64,000 nt of DNA from Paramecium tetraurelia (Eukaryota > Ciliophora > Oligohymenophorea > Peniculida > Parameciidae): NCBI RefSeq assembly GCF_000165425.1, contig NW_001799007.1, forward strand, positions 125,334 to 189,333, written 5' to 3'. Position 1 is the first letter of the stretch, and every line of letters begins with the position of its first letter. A program made the translations under genes and the position numbers. This document shows positions 37,967-49,084 of the stretch, piece by piece. The notes under the pieces are model-generated. The model worked only from the letters and a program-made list of their open reading frames with translations. It did not search any database and was not told where the DNA came from.

Positions 37967-38782
37967 TCAAATTTCATCTGTAAATGGATCTTGGATTGGT
38001 TCAAATGTATAAGACTATAAATGGCTGCCCTTGATTCTTAAATATTCATTCAAAAACCCTCCTACACAGCCCAAAACCAAAATAAAAGGAATCAATAGCA
38101 ATTCTTCAAATAAAATCAGTCCGACTAAAATAGTTTTGTTCTCTACGTCCTAATATTGATATACCAAGTATACTTCAATATCCAGAGAACTAAATAATAG
38201 TCCCTATAAGAATCCAATTAATGAACTTATATAAATAAAAGATATGATCTAATTCGGAGTTTCAACAATAGTTCTATTCTAAACATTCTAACTAAAACTA
38301 AAAATAAAATTGATTAAGTCTATTGTCAAATAACAGATTGAGGAACTCAATGACACTCCCAAAATTATATATAAAGGAATCTTGGTGAAGTAATTCAATC
38401 CTTCATGCCTATTCTATTCTAATATTTTACCATTTTTTATCAAAGTACAAACAAAAACATATGAGTCCTGATGCAATAATAACACTTGCAAAGCAAACTA
38501 AATACTTTTATTTTAAAGTCCATTGAGTAATATGATTAGTATTCATAAATATTTTAGTTCGTATCAATATATATACTCCTGTTATGAGGAATGTGAATCC
38601 AAAATACTTCATACATAATGAAAGCAAATTACAGCGGAAAAGATTAAATTGAATCGAATCTCTATCAAAATGAAATTCCCTATTGTTGTTGATAATAGAC
38701 ATATTATTGCTCCAAAAAATGCAGACAGTAACAATCGAATATACTCCTTATTAGTAATCTTCCACCAAAACTTAGATTGCAT
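37967..38782 (-). CDS. unidentified multi-pass membrane protein
   Basis: Three exons (introns 38607-38632 and 38409-38430) give 255 residues with about six hydrophobic segments, for example IRLLLSAFFGAIICLLSTTIG, FGFTFLITGVYILI, YLVCFASVIIASGLICFCLYF, FIYISSLIGFLQGLLF and LLLIPFILVLGCVGGFL. A short acidic tail (FEPIQDPFTDEI) closes it. No signature is recognised. It starts 198 bp from nothing recognisable upstream, and its stop is 26 bp from the start of the formyltransferase gene, which runs in the same direction. Intron choice is supported by frame restoration and a length divisible by three. Confidence 0.75.
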
Positions 38783-40971
38783 TAAATTAAATAATAAAAT
38801 AACTTCTGATTTTTAAGACTAATTGATCAAAATAATAAAAATAAAGTTCATCTGTTTATCGTATCCTTCTACAGGTCTTATCTCTCAAGCTTATATAATG
38901 AATTAAAGTGCTCTTTAAATGTCAAAACTTAGATACTTAATTACATTTTCAAATCAATTTATTTATTAAAAATATTAAATTTGCTTATATTTATTTATTT
39001 GGCATGGATATCATAAATAAATAATAATATATTATTTGAATAAAGATTCCATATTTCCCTTTTTTTAATTAAAATAATTGCATGTTTTTAAACGAAAAGC
39101 TTTAAAGCAACATTTAATTATTTTTCAGTGTAGCTCTTCTAATGATATTAATTCTGCATATAGATAATTGTAATACTTTAGGATAATTCAGTAATATATA
39201 ATATTAATCATCAAATTATTATGATGCTGTGGCTTGGATTCAAAAAATCATCTCTTTAAATTTTGCATTCAGATTTTTATTTTTCCTTGGTGACTTAGGA
39301 AATTATTAAGACTGGTCTAATGATTGAGAAGAAGGATCGTGAGTTATTTGTATTTTCGAAGACAATAGCAGTTAACTGCACTGATTATCAACTTAAACTT
39401 TCTCCTCTTATATTGATTTATTTATACTTAGTTAATAGAGATTTATTTTTCAATATCAAAGTATAAATCCTCCATTTTATCATTGTCTCCCATAATATTA
39501 CAAACAAGAGGAGTAAGTTTCAATTACACGATGTATTTATGCGATGATGGTGCGATATCACTCTGGTCATTTTATTTGTCCTGATTCTGAGCTTAAATTT
39601 AACAAGTTCCCATGTTGTGTTTCTTTAGAATTATTATTAATAGTGATTAAACTTTATTCAATCCAGATAAATCCTCAATCAATTATAATCATTTGATTAA
39701 TGATATTAGAGCAAAGATGATTATAATAAAATTATTATTATTAGTTTCTATTCAGTAAAGACCTAAACCCCATTTTGGTGAGGATTTAAGTCAATTTGAA
39801 CTTAACAATCGATAAATGAATAACAATCATACAAGTTTCAATTTATATCCACATATAATTTAATTTTTCATTCCACATAAACAAAAAGTCAGCCGCATTT
39901 TAGTCGAGAAACCTTAATTTCAAACATCCATGCATCCACAACTTTAGAGATCTCTATACAATTTTAAAAAGCATACTTTATTTTGATTAAGCATTCTAAC
40001 TGATGATGTCCTAATTTTTAAAAAACAAAGTTCTATCAGTCCTCGCTTGATGATTAATTCTGATTATAGGGCTTGTTCATTGCTATCATTATTTTAGGAG
40101 ATCAAAAGTTTTATTTTAAGTTTTTAATAACCAATCTATTTTTAGATCTCCAGTTCAGCAAAGTTGATAACCCCAATCATCATTCTTAAAATTTTATATT
40201 AAGGTAGAAAAGTGGATTTATTTAATTGCCTCAACAAAAATGTAATAAGTTAAAATCAATTTTTCAATATCATTTAATGCTGAAAAAAACAAATATCAAT
40301 TTTAATATTTTAAAAATGAAATCAATATAATTTTGGAGCAATGCACAAAATATTGTAATCAAATATATATAAAATTTAATTTTTGTATAATAAAGGGCTA
40401 GATTGCATCGAGTTCTATTATATTTTGTATCAATTTTAATCTCTTAAATGATATCATCTCAGGAGAATTAATAAAAGTGCTTGGTAATGAACTTGAAAAT
40501 TTAGAAGTAAATTGACCATTTAAGCCCTTTGAATTTGTAATTACGAACTACGCTTAGAATGCAATATAGAAATAATAAGCCATTATATAAAAACCAACAC
40601 ATTCTTAAAAATTATTGTGATTCAAAAATGTGCAATATACTATCTAAATTAAATGTTATCTGTTGAAAAACAATATATATATATTTTAAAAATGGCTGAA
40701 TCAATGAAGTTATTTTATTATCAATGTGGATATTTTTATAACGAAATAATTTATACTATTATAAAAATCAAATTTCTATTTTACAATATGGAATTTAATG
40801 ATAATAGTTATTACTCAAATTTTATTTAGCCTTCAAAAAATATTCCCCAATATTATTATTTAATTGTAAAATCACATTAAAACCTTAGCTATGATATTGA
40901 ATTAATTATTATATTTAAAAATAGGAATATGTAATTTTAAGGATGATATATTATCAACTTATCATTTTCTA
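38783..40971. other. 2.2-kb AT-rich gene-poor region
   Basis: No gene, RNA gene or obvious repeat could be supported. Open frames exist only because TGA is the sole stop, and they lack coding texture. The stretch lies between the starts and ends of two minus-strand genes and may contain the promoter of the membrane-protein gene. Confidence 0.5.
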
Positions 40972-42668
40972 TACTTATTTGTTTTCTTTTAAGCTGCACT
41001 AACCTATGCAGTCGAAGCTCCACTTGATTTAAATGTGTTTACTGTTTCATTTCCTGCATTGCCTCCTTAAGTTCTGCTATGAATTTATTTCTTTTTTTTC
41101 CACTCTTTTCTTTCATGTTTAGGTAACCATCTCTCAGGGTTTGGTAATGGACCAGGATTGGTTTTGTCGAAATTTTTAGGGTATCTAATTCTCTTCTTCT
41201 TTTTCTTTAAAATCTTCTTAACTTAGACTTCCACCTTCTTTGATAATCCAATATTTTTCTCTAAATTTTCAATTTCATTCATATCAGTAATCCCATCAAA
41301 TTACAAAGAGTCAACAAATTTAGCTCCTTGTTAGAGTTATCCCTTTTCAATGCATAGCAAGGCAAGTTGACTCTTAATTTATTGATCCTAGGTCTAGTAT
41401 AGTAAAGCTTTATCCAGATTTCCTCTTTTGATATAATAACTGCAAACCAAATCTTTATGGAATTAAGCAATTAATTGAATTTGTTTTTCATATGGAGCAT
41501 CATCAGACAATTTCAGAATATGAGCCAAGATAAAAGTGCTCAAGACTTTGTTCTAATTCCAATTTTTTACATTGCATAGTTCTATTATTTTGTTTATGTT
41601 GTCATTATTAGTAGCAAATATCAGATATTGATAAGGATCTTCGATTGGTTATTCCCATTTTAATCTATTAATTGCTATCTGAACAGGTAAAGGTAAGCCT
41701 TGTTCCTTGGCTGGTCTGTTCTTTATAATTTATAAAATAGCTTTATTAATTTTCAACACATGAAGTTATTGAGGTGTAAATTTATAATCTAATGACAATG
41801 CTTCTTCAACTCTTTTTAATGAATCATGGTGTGGATGGATAAACTCTTAAAATACTGCCAAATTATTCAATATTACTGCTTATTCGGGAGCTTTCTCTAA
41901 AATTTCGTATCTATATATATTAATGAATATTTACTATTTAACTTTGCTTTTGTAATCTCCTGGGTTAATTACATCTAAAATTAATTGGGCTAAAAATAAA
42001 TCTTCATCCTACTCATTTTCAACTTTCACCATGTTTTCGAATCTGATAGTTAATTCTTTTGCTGTTTTTAGACTAATTGAATATTTTACAAAAATTACTC
42101 ATTTAATTACAAATTAAGCAAAGCATGGTTTAGTAATAACTCTCTTGCATATTAATTTTTATTCTTTTTGATGAATTCAATTATTTGCTAATTTATTTAT
42201 TTCATTTAGGTTTAGTCATTTTATTGAATTGCTGCATTTGCTATATTTGTTAAAATGTCTTGAGAGTCTTTTTGAAATTTGGTCTTAAAGATATTCGAAT
42301 ATTTATACTTCTTTAAGCAGCTTCTAAAATAATTGGATTGCTTGTTCAAACTCTCCTAACTTTAAATAAGCTTGTCCCAATAATAGCTAATCTTCCGGCA
42401 CATTTTTTCTACTTTCTGTTAAAACCTATTGATATTATCCTTCAGCATAGAGTAGATATAATCTAGTAAAAGGATAAAGTTAATGATCTTTCAGTCCTTT
42501 CAAAAGTTGCGAGGCTTCTTAAAAATTCTTATTATTTATTAAAAGGATTGACTTTGTCAATTGGATATTTGGAGTTTATTCACATTGATTCGCTACTTCT
42601 AACAATTAAGCAGGTGATCCTGTGTGTAATTCTTCCACTAACCTTTGTATTGGAGTTCTTTAGTCCAT
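40972..42668 (-). CDS. SRP72: signal recognition particle subunit SRP72
   Basis: Four exons (introns 42284-42308, 42073-42110 and 41004-41023; 25, 38 and 20 nt) give 537 residues. The N-terminal half is built of TPR-like helix pairs (NNKNFQEASQLLKGL, RLYLLYAEGQYQQVL, LLGQAYLKLGEFEQAIQLF). The C-terminal end carries a Lys-rich stretch (KKILKKKKKRIRYP) and NPGPLPNPERWLPKHERKEWKKRNK, which is the PDPERWLP-x-x-ER motif of the SRP72 RNA-binding domain. SRP72 forms a dimer with SRP68 on the 7S RNA and takes part in co-translational targeting to the ER. The protein is somewhat shorter than the human one (about 670). Its start codon lies 36 bp from that of the divergent gene at 42705. Confidence 0.9.
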
Positions 42669-42704
42669 AAACACGTGTTTACTAATATTTAATATAATAA
42701 ATAT

Positions 42705-43731
42705 ATGGGAGATGAATTAATTTTGAAAATTGTAGAAGTTAACCCTCCATCTTCAGAATCTGGCAGTAAAAATATCATCAAAGCCACTGGTGAATGGTAT
42801 ACTAGAGATAAAGAAGCTAAAATTGTGATTGATTTCGGGAATGCTTTAATATCACTAATTTCTATATGTACTTTCATTTTAATTAATTAGAATAGAGAAC
42901 TATCATGCAGATTAGGTTAATATAAGACTTAAAGGAGAAAACTCAGATGAAATTTATTATGACAAAGTAATTTGGAAAAAAAATGACGAATGGAATAAAT
43001 TATAAAGTGTTGATATTGAACCATTCTCTTAAGAAATATATAATTAAATGATTGTTGAGGTGTTAAATTACACCTAGAAGGATTATAAGGGATTAAAAAG
43101 AATTAGAGTTTATGGAGAACAAGACAAAGCAGTATATAACGAAAGGAAAAAAATTCGGAAACAACAGAAGAAAGAATAAAAAAATAAAGAGAAAGCTTCG
43201 AAAGAAACTTAAAATTAAGAAAAGAGTGACCAAAAGGATCTAGCAAAGAAAACTAAAATAGATGAATCTTCAACTAAAAAAAATGAAAATTGGGAAAAAT
43301 ACAAAAAACCTTAAAATCAACAGAATAAAGAGCCTATTTTTATAGATACTAGAGAAAAATTGAAAAATATTCACAAAGGGCTATCACCTATCAAAGAAGA
43401 AACTGAATAATTTGATTAGAAGGCTGTTCAAACTCCTAAACAACCTGAAGTATTTGAAAAACTAGGCATTAACGTAAATGAAAGAAAAATGATTAGATTC
43501 AATTTCAATTAAATTGATAAGTAATTTTTAGAGTTGCATTAGGAATGTAATTTCCCATTCATATTTTTATAGTATAACAAACTTCAGGAATCGGAAAAGA
43601 TAGGTAACTAAATTATGCTAATTTTGAAACCCACTGGCTTCAATGAATTTGAATATTTATTATATATTGATTGTTTTAAGTAATTGATATTAGATTTCTC
43701 ATACTCCTAATTCATTGAAAGATTTTACTGA
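42705..43731 (+). CDS. protein with XRCC1-N-like domain
   Basis: Two exons (one 28-nt intron, about 42872-42899) give 332 residues. The first 140 residues read like the galactose-binding-fold N-terminal domain of XRCC1: KNIIKATGEWYTRDKEAKIVI, then ISLISIQNYHADQVNIRLKG and a later KGLKRIRVYGEQDK. In XRCC1 the corresponding ENLLKAD..W, IHSVDIGN..AFVEVLVG and NRVRMFG pieces lie in the same order. The middle is a long Lys/Glu/Gln linker. The C-terminus (MIRFNFNQIDKQFLELHQECNFPFIFL) is hydrophobic and not recognised; no BRCT domain is seen. XRCC1 is a scaffold in DNA single-strand break repair. The match is by eye and only moderate. It shares a 36-bp bidirectional promoter interval with SRP72. Confidence 0.6.
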
Positions 43732-45147
43732 TTTGAAAAGTTGAGATACTTCATTAACTCTTGTAAATTCTATACAAAATGCTTGTAGCTTATATATAAT
43801 TATAGCAAACTTACTTCAGTCAGAAGATCTTTAATCACAATCGCCTTAGTTTTTAAAAAATGGCGTATAAAAATGCTGACATATTTAACTATTTTCGTTT
43901 ATGTTGATTTTTCCTATTTGATTGTATATTATAATTTACTTTAATATTATTACAATATTAAATACAATAATACACATAATATGTAACGAAATCAGGAGGT
44001 ATTTTCATAGAATAATTTATCATCGCAATTAATTCAATTGTAGCAGGAGTAACATCAATATTGATAAAAACATCCAAGTAACTTCAATTATTAAGTACAC
44101 TTACTCTTAGAAATCAGATGACTTCACATTTTTGACTAAAAAAAGGAATACTAAGTTTGCATTATTTTCTATTAAATCAGGTAATTTTTATGTAGTAAAA
44201 CCACAATTTTTTAATAAAAATTCATCATTTTATAAAAAGTCTTAAATCAACTATGCTATAAATTGTTATGTACTTTGAATTCTTGATCACTGACTTAAGT
44301 ACAACAAGCTTTCTATATAATTTCCTTTACCGAACTCAATTTATCACTGTTGATTTGAAGAGTATAATTCCATTATATATTATTAAGCATGCAATTCTCA
44401 TTCCAATAAAAATTATTTGAGTTAATGAGGGAAGGAATCGGTCTTAAGTAGTCAATTGAAAACTAATCAGAATCTAAATTAAGCTTCTTTATTTTATCCA
44501 TTAGTATAAAATGAAATATTTATTATTAAAATATATTTTAATCTATGTTTATTAGGTTATTCTACAAAAAGGTTTGAAATTCATCGGCCCTAACCTTTAA
44601 ATTCAAAGTCGAGTTGAATCTATCTAAATTCATACTGTTATGGATAATTTAGCAAATTCAAAGACATGTTAACAATGAATCCTAATATTTAAAAGTTTTA
44701 TTTTTACTCTTAGCTCCTATCAAAGAATCTGTCCATTAACAACAGCATTAATTTCAAGTAAACTTGTAATCATGAGGCATTTCCAAAATAGAAAAATTCA
44801 ATCTTTAATATTGTTTAAAGAATGTACTCTTATATTCTTCTACGATTCAATCTAAAATTAATATTGGTGCAAGTCAAATTTAATCAAAATACACTCTTAA
44901 ATTGCATTCTCCTACTTACAAATTCTTATCTCAAAAACTTTACTTCTTTCAATTATATGGATAATTAAAAAATCATAATAATACCATTCTGAAAGTTTTT
45001 GTTATACATATAAAACACACTTATTGTGTTATATAATTTAAATATTGCAGATGATAACATTATAAAATGCACTTAAAAAATATAATTAAGAAAAAGAGTC
45101 AAAATAAATATAAAAAACAAAATTTAATTAATTATTTAATAAATAAA
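43732..45147. other. AT-rich intergenic region including duplicated OTU 3' flank
   Basis: No gene is supported. About 44640-45030 is the inverted, diverged copy of the sequence downstream of the OTU gene at 19790-20010 (for example AACATGTCTTTGAATTTG and TTCAGAATGGTAT read on the minus strand). Insertions make this copy longer. The remaining DNA is AT-rich without visible structure. Confidence 0.6.
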
Positions 45148-48100
45148 TCAATATTAGTTTTCCTCTTCTTATTAATATTCTTACTTTTCTTTTAACTATT
45201 ATTAATTGTTTAGTAATAATTATTCATTTTGATTTTAAGGTTGTTAATCATTGAAATTTAAGTTATTTTCGGATTAAAAATAGCCAATGTTATAATGTCC
45301 AGGCTTAATTAATAATATAATTTTATGATTTTTATTGATTCCATACTCCCTAATTACTATATTGTTACTATTTTCTATAAAAATTAATTAAACAAAACTT
45401 ATAATAGTTAATATATATGTACGTATTTAATTGCTTAGCTAATTCTGCAATAACAACTTCATTACTATTACATTCTACTTCCCAATTTAATAAGTTTTCT
45501 CTATCATATACTGCATCTTTGGCATCACTAAAATCGACAACGTAATTAGAATAATTTCTAAAAAATATAGTTGATAATCCATATAACAATCCATCTATTT
45601 CTTCTGATTATTTTTCATAGGCAGCAAATTCAGTACGAAATTATTCTTCTCTTTAATTTATATCTTCTATTAGTTTTAGTTTAGTCATTCTACGTTAAAA
45701 TTCATTTAATAAGTATTTTTCTAATTCTTTATCATCAATTTTTAAATCTGTACCAGGAACAAATATTTTCATTGGCAACTCAATTTGTCTAATTTTATTA
45801 AAAAAATCATTAAATTAGTCTTAGGAATACTCAAATAGTAAAATAGATAAGAATTAAAATCCAAAACTAGTGTAAAAGCAATTACCATCTCCTCTTACTT
45901 CTCTAAATGCATTGCAATTTTTATATAATTCTGCACTTGTTTTTAATGTTAGGCCATAATGTTTTCTCAATTCTAATTTATCCTAAAATCTTCTGATATA
46001 ATATTTAAATTCGTCTTATATTTGTCTATTTTAAGAGGTCTCAGCAATTATATGCTTTAAAGTGTCTAATTCATTAATTCTATTCACAGGCTGAAGTATA
46101 TTGATATCATTTGAATGTTGAGGTTGGTTTATATTTTATGGTATTTCAATTTGAACTTAATTTTCTTGACTATTATCTTGTCTATTTTCTGTTTCATTTA
46201 TTTGCTAAAAATAGCCAATGTTATAATGTCCAGGCTTAATTAATAATATAATTTTATGATTTTTATTGATTCCATACTCCCTAATTACTATATTGTTACT
46301 ATTTTCTATAAAAATTAATTAAACAAAACTTATAATAGTTAATATATATGTACGTATTTAATTGCTTAGCTAATTCTGCAATAACAACTTCATTACTATT
46401 ACATTCTACTTCCCAATTTAATAAGTTTTCTCTATCATATACTGCATCTTTGGCATCACTAAAATCGACAACGTAATTAGAATAATTTCTAAAAAATATA
46501 GTTGATAATCCATATAACAATCCATCTATTTCTTTTGATTATTTTTCATAGGCAGCAAATTCAGTACGAAATTATTCTTCTCTTTAATTTGTATCTTCTA
46601 TTAGTTTTAGTTTAGTCAGTCTACGTTAAAATTCATCTAATAAGTATTTTTCTATTTCTTTATCATCAATTTTTAACTCTGTACCAGGAACAAATATTTT
46701 CATTGGCAACTCAATTTGTCTAATTTTATTAAAAAAATCATTAAATTAGTCTAAGGAATACTCAAATAGTAAAATAGATAAGAATTAAAATCCAAAACTA
46801 GTGTAAAAGCAATTACCATCTCCTCTTACTTCTCTAAATGCATTGCAATTTTTATATAATTCTGCACTTGTTTTTAATGTTAGGCCATAATGTTTTTTCA
46901 ATTCTAATTTATCCTAAAATCTTCTGATATAATATTGAAATTCATCTGCTACTTTTCGTTTTTTAGAAGTCTCAGCAATTATTCGCTGTATAAACTCTAA
47001 TGGATCAGGTACAGGTATCGTCTCGGGTTAAGGATTAGGCTCGGGTTAAGGATTAGGCTCAGGTGGAAGTATAGGCTCAGGTGGAAGTATAGGCTCAGGT
47101 GGAAGTATAGGCTCAGGTTTAGGTATAGGCTCAGATTTAGGTATAGGCTCGGGTTAAAGTATATGTTCAGGTTAAAGTATAGGCTCAGGCTCTGGTTTAG
47201 GTATAGGCTCAGGTTTTGATTTAAAACTTGAAAGAGTGTTATCTTATTAGTTATCATTAATGATTTAGGATATGACTTATTGAATCTATTTTTTATGGAT
47301 GATACTCTTAATTGATCATAGTGTTTTCTTAAATTTCTCGCCGTATTTTTATCACTATTTCATCTTTATCCTGAGTATTTATTGATCTATTTGCATCCTT
47401 ATTATTTGGTTATTAATTTTCCGTAAATATTTAATTATTATCTTAATTTTGTTCTTAGCTATCCTCATTAATTAAATAACCATTTAGATTATTTTGTAAT
47501 TGATTATCCTTATTTTTATATAATAAATCATTTTCAATATTTTATTCTTAGTCATTTTTACTATTGTATAATTGTGAATTCTGGTTAATTTATTATTAAT
47601 AATCATTTTGATTACCTAATGGCATTTCTGGATAATTCTATTATTGATTATTTTATGAAATGGGTTGAGAGTCAAACTTTTCTAATTTTGGTGATTCATG
47701 TGTGATATTCTGTGATTAATCATATATTTCAATTTTTAGTAAATTCTATTACCCTTTATCTCTTTTTTATTATACTTATTATGATTTTAATTCTTCTGGT
47801 TATTATAAATTATTTTGTTATCTATTATTTTAAAGATTATTTGGATTCACATTTATTTTTAAATCATCATGAGAATTATTTTTGTAATTAACATATTATT
47901 AATTTTCTTGACTGCTCTTCCTTAATTTGCTTTATTTTTTTCATAAGTTTGAGTTTCTTATTTTTTATCATAACAATAGATATCTAATTAATTTTTTGTT
48001 TCTTTGTTTTAGGTTTATTAAACTTTATGATTTATATCTTCCATTTCAGCTTTCTCGCCAATTAGAGGATCTTAATTGCTTTATTTTTTTGTATTACTGT

Positions 48101-48176
48101 TTTTTAAACAGTAAATGATAAAGCCTAAAACTACAATACCCACTATGATGATCAATATTATTAAAGACGGTTCCAT
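45148..48176 (-). CDS. tandem double-OTU protease gene, possibly a pseudogene
   Basis: The minus strand encodes an N-terminal membrane helix (LIILIIIVGIVVLGFIIYC), an Asn/Gln-rich linker, a proline repeat and then two OTU domains, each with GDGNCFYTSFGF and IKPGHYNIGYF. Each domain has its own copy of the 25-nt intron. The linker between them is Gln/Asn-rich, and a polar tail follows. With the two introns removed the total length is divisible by three (992 residues). However, comparison with the 17.9-kb paralogue shows two offsetting frame changes, near 47.88 kb and 47.29 kb (an extra base in the A-run of CATCCATAAAAAATAG). The second could be explained by a 34-nt intron, but the first has no good intron. 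It is either a recently damaged gene or a gene with unrecognised introns. Both OTU domains themselves are intact. Confidence 0.75.
45275..46010 (-). repeat. second OTU domain copy of the internal tandem duplication
   Basis: This block is nearly identical to 46206-46941, at an offset of exactly 931 bp. The unit includes the OTU coding region and its 25-nt intron. Since 931 minus 25 equals 906, the duplication adds 302 codons in frame only if the intron is spliced out. A 73-codon stretch is identical in both copies at the protein level, which points to a recent event or gene conversion. Confidence 0.93.
46206..46941 (-). repeat. first OTU domain copy of the internal tandem duplication
   Basis: This is the partner of 45275-46010. 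The few differences are mostly single-base substitutions (for example around 46577 and 46672), and they keep the reading frame. The copy at 52085-52830 is a third, more diverged homologue of the same block. Confidence 0.93.
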
Positions 48177-48735
48177 TAACCAAATTCTATAACAAAAAAA
48201 TTAATGATTTTAATTAAATTTATCAATTGTAATATTTGTTTTGTTTTGTTGTGCTTTTCAATATTTCATATTCTCGAATAAAGGTTTGCAATTCATAAGA
48301 TGTATCTTTCTTTTAAGGCTTCCTATTAAATGACTATTAATTCATTAAGGAAGTTCAAAACCATTTTTAGAAAAAATATTAATGAATAATAGAATTTAAT
48401 TCTAGCGCATCCAAAAACTCATTAAGAGCAATGTTACATCCATTCTTTAGCAAAGAATGGATTGTGTTTTGTATTTATTTAGTCTACAGTTTCATTATCG
48501 GTACCAAGTATTGAATTGAGGTATCATGAAAAGACCATAATAGAAGCCTATTGCACTAGTTTAAATTGGTTAAGATACGCGAGAATTAATATCGTAAGTA
48601 AATCATCCTTTATTATTATTATTTAACACATTTAAGGGAATAATACACATTAATATATCATATCATTAATTTTACTTAATCTAGTTTAATGCTAGAATTT
48701 TATATTTTTATTTCTCTCATTTTTAGATATTATTG

Positions 48736-48759
48736 TATGTGTAAGTATACTTACACATA
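48736..48759. repeat. 24-bp perfect palindrome
   Basis: The sequence reads the same on both strands over 24 bases, centred on TA: GTAAGTA is followed by TACTTAC, flanked by TATGT and ACATA. There is no spacer, so it could bind a dimeric protein or form a cruciform, but not a normal RNA hairpin. It lies about 80 bp from the stem cluster that may encode an RNA. Confidence 0.8.
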
Positions 48760-48841
48760 ATTGAAGGCGGAGTCAAAATTATTATTGTGTGAGCTAATTT
48801 TATTGAATACTTTTTCCTAAATTCTATGTGCATTACTCATG

Positions 48842-49084
48842 CTGGGACTAAGAATATTATGATTATTGTATATTTTTATATTATTTAAATTGTCCCAGAA
48901 TTTATCAGATTAATTTATCTTTATGGTGCTAAAACCCTAACACCATACAAAGAGCATTCATGCTTACAGAGATTATTATATCATCCAAAATAACTCTAGT
49001 GGTGATATCCCATGCAGATGCATAAGGCTTGGTGCACACTGGATCGAATTTTCTATGATCCAGGAAGCCATCACCCACACCAAG
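48842..49084 (+). ncRNA. candidate structured non-coding RNA
   Basis: The block has more G and C than its surroundings and is packed with complementary pairs: CTGGGAC (48842-48848) with GTCCCAG (48892-48898); TATGGTG (48922-48928) with CACCATA (48941-48947), a 12-nt loop; and an outer stem CTTGGTG (49028-49034) with CACCAAG (49078-49084), enclosing CTGGATC (49039-49045) with GATCCAG (49057-49063). The nested last hairpin with an asymmetric internal loop is reminiscent of an H/ACA-type or SRP-like hairpin, but no box, template or diagnostic motif was found. Strand is a guess, because stems look the same on both. No protein frame competes for this DNA. Confidence 0.4.

Noticed and set aside
45368-46520. 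Two identical 73-residue minus-strand ORFs taken as separate small genes
   Set aside because: Both are internal parts of the two OTU domains of one larger gene; they end only because the 25-nt intron was not removed and standard stops were used.
17857-48176. Treating the OTU duplicates as a transposon or insertion element
   Set aside because: No terminal inverted repeats, target duplications or transposase/integrase frame were found, and introns are retained.
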